Below are positions 54,493-61,642 of a stretch of 64,000 nt of DNA, one piece after another. The stretch is taken from the NCBI RefSeq assembly GCF_000821085.1, contig NZ_CCXR01000001.1:2811001-2875000 (forward strand). The letters run 5' to 3'. Source of the stretch: Bacillus sp. B-jedd. Lineage in GTDB: Bacteria > Bacillota > Bacilli > Bacillales > Cytobacillaceae. Position numbers and translations under genes: made by a program. The notes under the pieces were generated by a model, which searched no databases, was not told the origin of the DNA, and was given only the letters and a program-made list of their open reading frames with translations. How positions within the stretch are numbered: the first letter of the stretch is position 1; each line of letters begins with the position of its first letter.

Positions 54493-54993
54493 TTATCCCA
54501 CACAGAACAAGCTTCCTTCAATCCGCTTCGCTATCTTACCTTCCGCCCGCCTTATGCTATCCTGCACCGCGCTCTTGCTCACTTTTAAGTACCTGGCAAT
54601 CTGCGAATAACTTAATCCGATTTCCTTTGCCATGAGATAGACTTCCTTTTCCCTTGGTGTGAGAACGGATAAAGCATCCTCTATCCGCTCACGATCCCAT
54701 CCTGAGGTTGAATCCTCCTGGTTATGTTCATCCCAGCTGTATAGATTGTCATCCATGCTACGGAAATGCTGTTGCATGATCAATGGGTCAAACGGCTTTT
54801 CCCGCTCGTATGCTGCCCTCCGTTCGATTCCTCTACGATTGCCTGGCTGCTTGGCTGTCAGCATCCATTCGAGCGCATATTCGAGGTCTGATGCCATCCC
54901 TCCGAGCAGTTTACTGTCTTCCTCGTTAGCGGTCTTTTTTAATCGCTCAACATCTGCCAACGCTTGTTTATACTGGATTATAAGGTCTAGCAT
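54493..54993 (-). CDS. Xpf-like late-gene regulator (sigma-70 region 4-like)
   Basis: 166 residues from ATG 54993 (GGGAGGGG upstream). The C-terminal half, IEDALSVLTPREKEVYLMA and GLSYSQIARYLKVSKSAVQ, is a sigma-factor region-4-type helix-turn-helix as in Xpf of PBSX, the positive control factor that turns on late genes. Its place upstream of the HNH-terminase module fits this role. Confidence 0.85.
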   Translation of the reverse strand: MLDLIIQYKQALADVERLKKTANEEDSKLLGGMASDLEYALEWMLTAKQPGNRRGIERRAAYEREKPFDPLIMQQHFRSMDDNLYSWDEHNQEDSTSGWDRERIEDALSVLTPREKEVYLMAKEIGLSYSQIARYLKVSKSAVQDSIRRAEGKIAKRIEGSLFCVG

Positions 54994-55009
54994 CAGCACC
55001 CCCTCCCTT

Positions 55010-55162
55010 TTACAATGGAGATTTCTTTCTCTTTTTCCGGCCCATATCTTTTAGATGAACTTCTTTCTTATTCCGTTTTGTTGGTTTAATAGGATGTTTT
55101 TTAATGTAAGCCAACCGCTCTTCCTCGGTCATATACCAAACCTTTACTTCTCCGTGGAGCAT
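55010..55162 (-). CDS. 50-residue basic phage protein
   Basis: From ATG 55162, with GGAGTGAGTACA upstream, to TAA at 55010. It reads MLHGEVKVWYMTEEERLAYI, then KKHPIKPTKRNKK, and ends RKKRKKSPL. The VWYMTEEERLAYIKKHPI pattern recurs in small proteins of Bacillus phages. Function unknown. Confidence 0.65.
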   Translation of the reverse strand: MLHGEVKVWYMTEEERLAYIKKHPIKPTKRNKKEVHLKDMGRKKRKKSPL

Positions 55163-55176
55163 TGTACTCACTCCTT

Positions 55177-55257
55177 TTATATATTTAGCACGAGCCCTAT
55201 AATAAACAGCATGAACGCAACTCCTGACAATGCGAATAGAGCATCTGATTTACTCAT
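55177..55257 (-). CDS. 26-residue membrane peptide
   Basis: From ATG 55257, with AGGAGGAATGCAC upstream. Sequence MSKSDALFALSGVAFMLFII then GLVLNI: one membrane helix. Function unknown; twelve bases after the zinc-ribbon gene at 55269. Confidence 0.55.
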   Translation of the reverse strand: MSKSDALFALSGVAFMLFIIGLVLNI

Positions 55258-55268
55258 GTGCATTCCTC

Positions 55269-55634
55269 CTAATCATCCAGGTCCATGTAAGGTGGTTTCT
55301 GTTCTTCAAACTGGTGCATGACTAGCCCGTTGATCCGCTCCTGCTTGGATTGAATCCGATTTTCCTGCGTATCAATGATGGCTTGTTGTTGTTTAAATAT
55401 CTCCGATGCCTTACCGGTTATTACCTCACCAGAATGAGAATACTCGTAGAGATCCGTGCTGCAATCTGTATATGGACAAACAGCAATCTCAGAATCTTTT
55501 TCAACCACAATTGCCCTGCCGCATCCATCACAGCTGTAAATATCAACTGGCATACCTACTATTAGGTTTTTTACTTGGCTTCCTCCCTGGCTGTATGGAG
55601 CTGATGGCCGAGGACTAGCACCCTTTTTGCTCAA
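55269..55634 (-). CDS. Zinc-ribbon and coiled-coil protein
   Basis: 121 residues from TTG 55634 (GGAGGGGGAAATC upstream). CDGCG and CPYTDC form a zinc site (residues 35-60), and a coiled coil follows (EIFKQQQAIIDTQENRIQS). Its start overlaps the end of the next gene. Function unknown. Confidence 0.62.
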   Translation of the reverse strand: MSKKGASPRPSAPYSQGGSQVKNLIVGMPVDIYSCDGCGRAIVVEKDSEIAVCPYTDCSTDLYEYSHSGEVITGKASEIFKQQQAIIDTQENRIQSKQERINGLVMHQFEEQKPPYMDLDD

Positions 55635-55872
55635 GATTTCCCCCTCCTTCTTTCAAAAAACTAAATTTAACTCTAGATACATCAGAAAGCCTTATAAAAC
55701 TGGCCACTTTTTCACCATCGCCAACTGTTAGGTTACCGCCTTCATCTTTTTGCATAGATTCCTCAATTCTTTGATTAATTGCCATTACCGCTTTCATCTC
55801 TTTTTCCTCTACTGGGACCTCTATTAAATCAAGATGACCATTTTTATATAGAACTTCATAAATGACTTTCAC
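55615..55872 (-). CDS. Small phage protein
   Basis: 85 residues from GTG 55872 (GGAGGAAAAATA upstream): MKVIYEVLYKNGHLDLIEVP, an Asp/Glu/Lys-rich middle and a short C-terminal strand. It precedes the zinc-ribbon gene with a 20-base overlap. Family not recognised. Confidence 0.6.
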   Translation of the reverse strand: MKVIYEVLYKNGHLDLIEVPVEEKEMKAVMAINQRIEESMQKDEGGNLTVGDGEKVASFIRLSDVSRVKFSFLKEGGGNLEQKGC

Positions 55873-55902
55873 TATTTTTCCTCCTTTTTAATGACAACAG
55901 AA

Positions 55903-56031
55903 CTATCATTGTGTCGCCATAGAACCGAACTGTGCAAAATAAAAAGCCACCAACAATTTATTTGTCAGTGGCTTTCTGGTGATCTTCTTGTAACCATCTC
56001 AATAAAGGGATTCCATCTAGCGTTCCATCAC
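55903..56031. repeat. Direct repeat copy 1 (129 bp)
   Basis: Identical over 129 bases to 56036-56164, only four bases (TGAT) away. This copy holds the last 25 codons of the 56091-56264 gene plus its terminator, but no start, so it is a dead fragment. Confidence 0.95.
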
Positions 56032-56035
56032 TGAT

Positions 56036-56164
56036 CTATCATTGTGTCGCCATAGAACCGAACTGTGCAAAATAAAAAGCCACCAACAATTTATTTGTCA
56101 GTGGCTTTCTGGTGATCTTCTTGTAACCATCTCAATAAAGGGATTCCATCTAGCGTTCCATCAC
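56036..56164. repeat. Direct repeat copy 2 (129 bp)
   Basis: The original copy, continuing into the intact small gene. Perfect identity of the two copies points to a very recent duplication (or a sequencing/assembly effect). Confidence 0.95.
56068..56112 (-). terminator. Terminator of the duplicated small gene
   Basis: On the minus strand AAAGCCAC pairs with GTGGCTTT, followed by TTATTTTG. A second copy lies 133 bases to the left at about 55935-55979. Confidence 0.7.
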
Positions 56165-56264
56165 CTTTAATGATTTCACTATAGCGTGTAGAAAGGACAT
56201 ACATTATTAAATCAGTCATTTCATACTCGCTATCCAGTGATTTCAAGCGTTCAAAGTTCGTCAT
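56091..56264 (-). CDS. 57-residue phage protein, 3' part duplicated
   Basis: From ATG 56264 (GGGGTGAGTTTA upstream): MTNFERLKSLDSEYEMTDLI and then YVLSTRYSEIIKGDGTLDGI. Acidic, helical, similar in length to small phage proteins found beside DNA modification or replication genes. Function unknown. Confidence 0.65.
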   Translation of the reverse strand: MTNFERLKSLDSEYEMTDLIMYVLSTRYSEIIKGDGTLDGIPLLRWLQEDHQKATDK

Positions 56265-56362
56265 TAAACTCACCCCTATAATCGAACTTTACCACTAACA
56301 GTATTCAGTTTTCAATTTAATTTAAGGAAGTTTTACCGTCCTTTCTTATGTCACGTTTTTGG

Positions 56363-56911
56363 TCAATCCTCCTTCTCCTTGTATTCGTAAGCTTCCTGGA
56401 CAGTCTCAAATTGCTCTTGAGGCAAAACATCTTTAGCAACCTGGCACCAGTATCCTAAATCCCGGACAGCCTCCACCAGCTCCCCGATCGCATCTTCTTC
56501 CGGGATTTCTTTGCTATCCAGAAACCATCTTCCGTTTGATTGTCGTTCCAGTGTATGAGCGCCTTTTTTGTGCAAACAAACCCTCAGTTCCTTTACCTCT
56601 GTTTCAAGTAAATCTGAAACCGCATGTAGCCTGTGTTCCACGGTATTTATTGCGACGCCAAGAGTATGGTTTTCATCATCCACACTTTTGATTTTTGTTT
56701 GTAACTGCTGCAAATCGATAATTGAATCTACCAAAAGCCCGCCAATATCTTTAATCTCGTATACTTTTTTTGTCATTTTCGTTTTCCTCTTTTCTTTACA
56801 CTCGTAACAAGTTCCCTTGTAACCTAATACCTTCCTACAACTATCGCACCTATACCGATAAGACGAAGCGTTAATTACTCTGTCAGCTTCAATTAACTTA
56901 TTAAAATTCAC
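56363..56911 (-). CDS. Phage protein with zinc site and coiled coil
   Basis: 182 residues from GTG 56911 (GGAGGAAGTAAG upstream). CDSC and CYEC (residues 22-38) make a likely zinc site; residues 55-110 form a coiled coil; the C-terminus is acidic (GELVEAVRDLGYWCQVAKDV). Function unknown. Confidence 0.62.
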   Translation of the reverse strand: MNFNKLIEADRVINASSYRYRCDSCRKVLGYKGTCYECKEKRKTKMTKKVYEIKDIGGLLVDSIIDLQQLQTKIKSVDDENHTLGVAINTVEHRLHAVSDLLETEVKELRVCLHKKGAHTLERQSNGRWFLDSKEIPEEDAIGELVEAVRDLGYWCQVAKDVLPQEQFETVQEAYEYKEKED

Positions 56912-56936
56912 CTTACTTCCTCCTTCGAAGTTTACG

Positions 56937-57329
56937 TCAAAACTGTCCTTGGTAGATTCCGAACGGCAATGTCATTCCTTCCGGCAGTACCCAAAGGTGA
57001 TACATGTTAGCTTCGTCCACCAGCTCACTTTCTTTCGGGAAAACCTCAATCGCTATTCGTTCCGGCCCGAAAATCTCATTCTTTATCCGCTGTTTCTCGG
57101 CCCAAGTAATATCTGAACTTGCTACATTACGAATGGCTGCATGTTCGACCGGACCCCACTCTGTATCTGCCGTGCGAATCAATACGGCATATTCACGGTT
57201 GCTGTAGACTCGCTCCACCTCTGCAAACCAACCGTTGGCTAATAACTGTATGCTTGGTGTCGCATGCTTGATCCAAGGCGGGCCCGGTTCAAATCTACGA
57301 GCCGCCCTTCTTCGTTCTGCCCTATTCAA
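56937..57329 (-). CDS. DUF7694-like phage protein
   Basis: 130 residues from TTG 57329 (GGAGGAACGCTT upstream). It starts MNRAERRRAARR, then contains NGWFAEVERVYSNREYAVLI, and WGPVEHAAIRNVASSDITWAE, IAIEVFPKESELVDEANMYH. I recognise the last motifs as those of a phage protein family with no known function, common in Firmicutes prophages. Confidence 0.75.
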   Translation of the reverse strand: MNRAERRRAARRFEPGPPWIKHATPSIQLLANGWFAEVERVYSNREYAVLIRTADTEWGPVEHAAIRNVASSDITWAEKQRIKNEIFGPERIAIEVFPKESELVDEANMYHLWVLPEGMTLPFGIYQGQF

Positions 57330-57369
57330 AAGCGTTCCTCCTTAGTGACATACTTGCTAAAAGGTTAGT

Positions 57370-57561
57370 TTAATCTTGCAACCCACATTTTGCGCAATAA
57401 GTAATTTCAAATTCATCACCAGCTTGTTCAATAGTAGACCACTGATGATCGCAATCCTTTTCAGCCTTATTATTTTTATCGGCTTCGTGTATAGCATTAG
57501 CAAATGCCTTTGCTAGCGGAAATCGTTCAAAAACCTCTTTATCACTTAATTTTTCAGCCAT
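57370..57561 (-). CDS. Small Cys/His protein
   Basis: 63 residues (GGAGGAAAGAGA upstream of the ATG). It ends CDHQWSTIEQAGDEFEITYC and AKCG, a Cys-His-Cys-Cys pattern like small zinc ribbons of phages. Function unknown. Confidence 0.62.
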   Translation of the reverse strand: MAEKLSDKEVFERFPLAKAFANAIHEADKNNKAEKDCDHQWSTIEQAGDEFEITYCAKCGLQD

Positions 57562-57576
57562 TCTCTTTCCTCCTTT

Positions 57577-57735
57577 TTAAAAATTGCTTTTCGTATACGG
57601 CCAATAATTTTTAAATGTACTTTCATACATTTTTTTCGCCTTATGATAGTGAATAGAATATTCAGAGTACCAACGCATTTTTGCTAATGCTTTCTGTCTC
57701 TTTTTTCTTTTGCCTAATTTAGTTGCCTTTCTCAA
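57577..57735 (-). CDS. 52-residue basic phage protein
   Basis: From TTG 57735, with GGAGGAAGAAAA upstream, to TAA at 57577. It starts MRKATKLGKRKKRQKALAKM, then RWYSEYSIHYHKAKKMY. Highly basic; may bind nucleic acid. Function unknown. Confidence 0.65.
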   Translation of the reverse strand: MRKATKLGKRKKRQKALAKMRWYSEYSIHYHKAKKMYESTFKNYWPYTKSNF

Positions 57736-57781
57736 TTTTCTTCCTCCTATCTAACAAAATGCTTACTTTGTCGCCATCGGC

Positions 57782-58132
57782 TTAAGCAGTAAGAATGTAC
57801 TTATCCTTGATCCGCTTCTCCCATTTGCTACGCCAAACTAAAAATTCACTTTCATAAGCTGATGACAGAGTGCTGTATTCATCCGGATAAACATCCTCTA
57901 AAGGAATCCGCTTCTCATGCAGGTAAGGTATGCTGCGCATGTTTTTCTTACCTGTCTTTATCTCATAACCTGTCAAACATGGTTTAGTCCAGCTCTTCTT
58001 AATTGCCAAGGCATCCATGATTGCAAGTTCTTTTCCCATCCAAGTTGAGCCGTTTTTCACTTCAGTAAGAAAGAAATCCTGACTGTGTTTCTGACTTAAC
58101 ACATGCTTCACTTCACTGGCAGTAATTTTCAC
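57782..58132 (-). CDS. MmcB-like nuclease-fold protein, short form
   Basis: 116 residues from GTG 58132, with AAGGAGGTTCAAA upstream. It starts KITASEVKHVLSQKH, then DFFLTEVKNGSTW, MDALAIKKSW and TGYEIK. These match the N-terminal half of the MmcB/DUF-type PD-(D/E)XK phage family (D in MDA, E-x-K in YEIK). The usual 60-100 residues after YEIK are missing; instead there is a short segment ending SEFLVWRSKWEKRIK. Either an internal deletion or a natural short branch. Confidence 0.7.
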   Translation of the reverse strand: MKITASEVKHVLSQKHSQDFFLTEVKNGSTWMGKELAIMDALAIKKSWTKPCLTGYEIKTGKKNMRSIPYLHEKRIPLEDVYPDEYSTLSSAYESEFLVWRSKWEKRIKDKYILTA

Positions 58133-58171
58133 TTTGAACCTCCTTATGACGACACAATACAAAACGTGTTA

Positions 58172-58309
58172 CTAAGCTTTGACCAGCTCTTTCTTGTCTT
58201 CTTCCAAAAGTTTTTGGTTCAAAGCTTCCTTCCAGCAATGTTCACAAAGATATTTTTGATATACCGGGACATGTCCTCCACACTCAACGCATCTATTTGC
58301 CTTTGCCAT
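58172..58309 (-). CDS. 45-residue zinc-finger protein
   Basis: From ATG 58309 to TAG at 58172: MAKANRCVECGGHVPVYQKY, then LCEHC and a Lys/Glu-rich end. Two CxxC pairs. GGAGTTGGTTTGA upstream. Overlaps no neighbour. Function unknown. Confidence 0.62.
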   Translation of the reverse strand: MAKANRCVECGGHVPVYQKYLCEHCWKEALNQKLLEEDKKELVKA

Positions 58310-58327
58310 TCAAACCAACTCCCTGAT

Positions 58328-58870
58328 TTATAGACTGAAATCATCAATCGCTTCGTCCATCAGGTCTTGGTTGATCCCGATATATCGTAAGGTAACTGAC
58401 GGACTGCTATGGTTAAATATTTCTTGCAAAAGCGCTACATCTTTTGTTTTTTGATAAAAATGGTACCCAAATGTTTTTCGTAGGGTATGGGTACCAATTT
58501 CACTCAGTCCTATTTCCTTTGCTGCATCATTCAGTATCTTCCAGGCATGACATCGACCTATATGTTTGGCACGTCTTTTAGACTTAAACAGATAGCAATC
58601 GTCGGTCATTTTTACGGTATATTGCCGAATCTCTTTCTGGAGGGATCCATTAATTTTGAACCGCTTCACTTTCTTAGTTTTCTTTTCAGTGAGGATGATA
58701 TGGCTTTTATCCTTAACATCAATTACTTTAAGTCGAATCAAATCACTGATCCGCAAACCAGTATTAATCCCCATTACAAGCAGAAAATAGTTACGATAAC
58801 TTTGTTGAAGCAATACACGCTTCATTTCAGCAATCATTACTAAATCACGTATGGGCTGAACGGTGTTCAA
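58328..58870 (-). CDS. Short tyrosine recombinase (catalytic domain only)
   Basis: 180 residues from TTG 58870, chosen for AAAGGTGAT six bases upstream; GTG 58903 also fits the frame but overlaps the previous gene. The catalytic residues are Arg in GINTGLRISDLIRLK, Lys in TKKVKRFKI, His-x-x-Arg in GTHTLRKTFGY, and NHSSPSVTLRYIGI with the Tyr nucleophile. The usual N-terminal DNA-arm domain of integrases is absent. Such minimal recombinases lie in the middle region of many Bacillus prophages; it is probably not the integrase of this prophage. Confidence 0.85.
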   Translation of the reverse strand: MNTVQPIRDLVMIAEMKRVLLQQSYRNYFLLVMGINTGLRISDLIRLKVIDVKDKSHIILTEKKTKKVKRFKINGSLQKEIRQYTVKMTDDCYLFKSKRRAKHIGRCHAWKILNDAAKEIGLSEIGTHTLRKTFGYHFYQKTKDVALLQEIFNHSSPSVTLRYIGINQDLMDEAIDDFSL

Positions 58871-58884
58871 AATTATCACCTTTC

Positions 58885-59022
58885 TCAAGAAATCATTTTC
58901 CACCCTTTTCGAATCCGGCTTTGCAGTTCGTATTTTTTAAGCGGCTCATAAACATGTACATAATCATCGCCCTCCCGGCGATACAGCAGATACCACCGGG
59001 CGGCACGCTTACGCTTGGACAT
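58885..59022 (-). CDS. 45-residue basic phage protein
   Basis: From ATG 59022 (within the end of the upstream gene) to TGA at 58885: MSKRKRAARWYLLYRREGDD, then YVHVYEPLKKYEL and basic residues. Tight overlap with both neighbours. Function unknown. Confidence 0.55.
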   Translation of the reverse strand: MSKRKRAARWYLLYRREGDDYVHVYEPLKKYELQSRIRKGWKMIS

Positions 59023-59725
59023 CTTTCTTCAACTTCAGATATGCAAGCTTTCTCACTAAATCAAATTCCTCTTTCATGGCGGTAAAGTTGTTTAATAGTT
59101 CACTGTACATTCGTCTGCTTTGTTCTCTAAGTTGCTCTGCCGAATCGAGGCGGTCCTGGAGTTCATTGTTTTCTCGACGAAGGCGATCATTGGCGGCCAT
59201 TGCCTCATTGAATGTTTCATCAGTTGTTTCAACCGCAGCAGCTGTTTCTTCCCATTTCAGCGCATTTTCCTTCCAAAAGTCGCGATCCTTTCGCAATTCA
59301 GCAATCTGTTCATCCTTATCTTTAAGAACGCCTTGTAAATCGTGCTTAAATTCCTCTTTAATGTCTTTTAATTGTTCGCTGCTATCTTTAGCTGGAACCT
59401 TCACTGTTGTCATATTCTCGAGCACTTCACGCGATTTTCCAGGAGATTTGAGGGGCTCACCCTTCCAAACCTTCAGCCGATTGTAAAGAGTGGCTATGCT
59501 GAAACCAAATTCCTTCGCGATTTCTTTATCGGACATTCCTTGTTCTTTCTTTTTCTTGTAATCTTCATAAGTAACCATCTTGCGGCCTCCTTTTTCTCCA
59601 TTTCGGTATTTCTCTAGTTCTTCTGGCGACAACTTTGATGTTTTGACTGTGTTATCCCATTTGCCACCCATGCCGTTTTTGCCTACGATAGGCGCTAGCG
59701 GATGATGAATTGTGATGGCAGCCAT
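59009..59725 (-). CDS. HTH and coiled-coil phage protein
   Basis: 238 residues from ATG 59725 (AGGTGA upstream; ATG at 59728 and 59740 are also possible). The first half has a helix-turn-helix (MVTYEDYKKKKEQGMSDKEI and FGFSIATLYNRLKVWKG, residues 46-88) like resolvase-type HTH of phages. The rest is a long coiled coil (DKDEQIAELRKDRDFWKENA). It could organise DNA or regulate; no specific family. Confidence 0.72.
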   Translation of the reverse strand: MAAITIHHPLAPIVGKNGMGGKWDNTVKTSKLSPEELEKYRNGEKGGRKMVTYEDYKKKKEQGMSDKEIAKEFGFSIATLYNRLKVWKGEPLKSPGKSREVLENMTTVKVPAKDSSEQLKDIKEEFKHDLQGVLKDKDEQIAELRKDRDFWKENALKWEETAAAVETTDETFNEAMAANDRLRRENNELQDRLDSAEQLREQSRRMYSELLNNFTAMKEEFDLVRKLAYLKLKKDVQA

Positions 59726-59743
59726 CATGTCACCTCGCATGTT

Positions 59744-60154
59744 TTAAAGTTCTAAAATTCTAATATGCACCCGTGGATTTTCGCTGTAATATTTGCCGAC
59801 ATAAAGATCCACTACCTGGCTGTCATCGTTCCAAATTACTTTATTACAAGCATCCTTAACAGCTTTCACATAATTATCAACGTCTGGCTTTGTAATAGGC
59901 CTAAGTTCTCCCTGTTCAGCGGCCGCCAATTTCTTTTTTGAAAACTTTCTTAGTGTTGGTCTGTAAATTGTGACAAAAAGCTTTAATGGTCCTTGGAGTA
60001 ATTTCACAGGCCGGTGCTGAGAAGCTACAAGCCTCACATATTTCTTAAAATCACGTGATTTTGCAGGATCATATACTCTGGTGATTCCACCATGACTACT
60101 GAAGCGGGGCCGGCCTTGTGCGACCGGCTCACCGTAAACTGTAAACTCAATCAT
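59744..60154 (-). CDS. RusA-type Holliday junction resolvase
   Basis: 136 residues. Family signs are EFTVYGEPVAQGRPRF at the start, KPDVDNYVKAVKDACN with two of the catalytic Asp and IWNDDSQVVDLYVGK with the third. It cuts Holliday junctions and branched DNA before packaging. GGGTGATTAAGA is before the ATG, overlapping the upstream gene. Confidence 0.93.
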   Translation of the reverse strand: MIEFTVYGEPVAQGRPRFSSHGGITRVYDPAKSRDFKKYVRLVASQHRPVKLLQGPLKLFVTIYRPTLRKFSKKKLAAAEQGELRPITKPDVDNYVKAVKDACNKVIWNDDSQVVDLYVGKYYSENPRVHIRILEL

Positions 60155-60383
60155 TCTTAATCACCCGTCTTAACTTCGCCTTCCAACAGCTACTCGGCGT
60201 ATTTTCAACGAAAATTCTTCTTCCAAATGAATCAGTCTTCCACTTCTTGCCGTCACTCGAAAATTGAGTAAGTGGAAAAACAATTTCATAACCTCTGGTA
60301 ATTAAATCATTTACTGCCTGACGTGCTTCCTTTTCCGATTTCCGGCAAACATTGGTTTCCTGAACCTTGGCCGTGGCAGTCAA
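60147..60383 (-). CDS. Small phage protein
   Basis: 78 residues from TTG 60383 (GGAGACAGGCTA upstream). It has VCRKSEKEARQAVNDLITRG near the N-terminus and SFGRRIFVENTPSSCWKAKL at the C-terminus. Translationally coupled on both sides by short overlaps. Function unknown. Confidence 0.6.
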   Translation of the reverse strand: MTATAKVQETNVCRKSEKEARQAVNDLITRGYEIVFPLTQFSSDGKKWKTDSFGRRIFVENTPSSCWKAKLRRVIKND

Positions 60384-60892
60384 TAGCCTGTCTCCAGTCT
60401 TCGAATGTTTTCATTATTTTTAGCAATGTATGCCTCGCATAATTGGGCCCATTTAAATCCAAGCATGTCAATCAGCCCAAGAAATAATCTCCATGTCCAA
60501 TGCCAATTCTCCGGATGGTATATTGTACGTGCATGGTCGAATAACTCGAGAAACTGTTCTTCCAATGACATTTTCCGAAGTACCGAAAGACCGGCATCTT
60601 TTATCTTCAAGTCATTGGCGATTAGAAGCAGAAAATGCATGACATCTGCGGATTCTTCCAAAGTTGGATTTTTGCATTTTGAACCCCACATCGCGGAAAA
60701 TGCCTGCATCCTTGGTTTTTGATCATGGCTCCAATATTTAAAAACTCTTACTTCGTTTGCCAGTTCACCGAGTTCTACAAAAAGGGCAAGCTGTCTTTTT
60801 ACCCTCCTGTCCTCCCCCGGCTTAAGCGGATGCTTAGATTCAATCCGATCATCCAATTGTTTTTGAATTAAAAGCAGCTCAGCTACCTTCAT
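60380..60892 (-). CDS. Dimeric (all-alpha) dUTPase
   Basis: 170 residues. The MazG/dUTPase type 2 motifs are FVELGELANEVRVFKYW (ExxE metal ligands near 38-42) and ESADVMHFLLLIAND (ExxD near 80-83). It hydrolyses dUTP to dUMP and keeps uracil out of phage DNA. GGGGACGGAA precedes the ATG. Confidence 0.88.
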   Translation of the reverse strand: MKVAELLLIQKQLDDRIESKHPLKPGEDRRVKRQLALFVELGELANEVRVFKYWSHDQKPRMQAFSAMWGSKCKNPTLEESADVMHFLLLIANDLKIKDAGLSVLRKMSLEEQFLELFDHARTIYHPENWHWTWRLFLGLIDMLGFKWAQLCEAYIAKNNENIRRLETGY

Positions 60893-61166
60893 TTCCGTCC
60901 CCTTTCAGGCCGCCTTTTCGCCTAGTTATTTTATAATTCCGCGCTAGATAGATGATGGCCAAAAGTATTTCATCGGGATCCCGACCAAAATACTCTGCCG
61001 ACTCTTCCACACTGACTCCTGCATTCCATTGCCTGACGAGTATTTTTAAATCCGGTTCGTCCCAGACGAAATCTAAATCTTCGAGAACAACGACTCTATT
61101 CTTTCTGGCTTCTATGAGGGGGCGGCCTCCGAAGAATGGATTCCTGCCCTCTTGTTTCAAAACCAT
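60879..61166 (-). CDS. Small HTH-type phage protein
   Basis: 95 residues: GRNPFFGGRPLIEARKNRVV at the start, then WDEPDLKILVRQWNAGVSVE, SAEYFGRDPDEILLAII, a likely helix-turn-helix, and a basic tail. The start overlaps the previous gene; its Shine-Dalgarno is weak. Function unknown. Confidence 0.62.
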   Translation of the reverse strand: MVLKQEGRNPFFGGRPLIEARKNRVVVLEDLDFVWDEPDLKILVRQWNAGVSVEESAEYFGRDPDEILLAIIYLARNYKITRRKGGLKGDGNEGS

Positions 61167-61387
61167 TTGGCAGCATCCGTTTCGTTGTCAATCTTCAAAA
61201 GTTCCGCCAAAACTAATTCTTCTTTTAACCGTTCATAGTCCAGCGTGTGAATCGAAACTCCATTCTTCAGATGAGTAATCCCTAATTCTCGCAACCTTTC
61301 AATCACAAAATTCCGCTTTAGTTCGGCTTTCATCTGCATTTTTCCTGTAGCCCGTTGCAACTCGACGGCGTTTTTAAGGATGCCCAT
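61157..61387 (-). CDS. Small helical phage protein
   Basis: 76 residues: LKNAVELQRATGKMQMKAEL and VIERLRELGITHLKNGVSIH. It matches a type of short phage protein in the replication region; overlaps both neighbours. Function unknown. Confidence 0.62.
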   Translation of the reverse strand: MGILKNAVELQRATGKMQMKAELKRNFVIERLRELGITHLKNGVSIHTLDYERLKEELVLAELLKIDNETDAAKWF

Positions 61388-61638
61388 CAGGCCTGCACCA
61401 TCTGATGCTTTGCCAGTTTCGCTTCTGCCTTTTCTAATTGATCCTGTAAGGTTGCATTCAGTTCGATAAGGTTAAGGTTCTCCTGGAGGACTGACATGTA
61501 ACGTCTAAAACGTCGGTCTTGCCGGATGATGCGGTTTTCTTCCTTCAACCGTTCTACTTCGTCAAGTGCCCATTTAATGTCCAAAATCGACATGCATCCG
61601 CGCTTATAATCGGCTTTTAATTGTCCGAGCTTGTCCAT
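61387..61638 (-). CDS. Small coiled-coil phage protein
   Basis: 83 residues from ATG 61638 (GGAGGTAGTAGG upstream), nearly all coiled coil (LDEVERLKEENRIIRQDRRF, LNATLQDQLEKAEAKLAK). Function unknown. Confidence 0.62.
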   Translation of the reverse strand: MDKLGQLKADYKRGCMSILDIKWALDEVERLKEENRIIRQDRRFRRYMSVLQENLNLIELNATLQDQLEKAEAKLAKHQMVQA

Positions 61639-61642
61639 CCTA

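Noticed and set aside
58328..58870. The tyrosine recombinase as the integrase of the prophage
   Set aside because: It lacks the N-terminal arm-binding domain and lies in the middle region, not beside an attachment site. The true integrase is more likely beyond the right edge.
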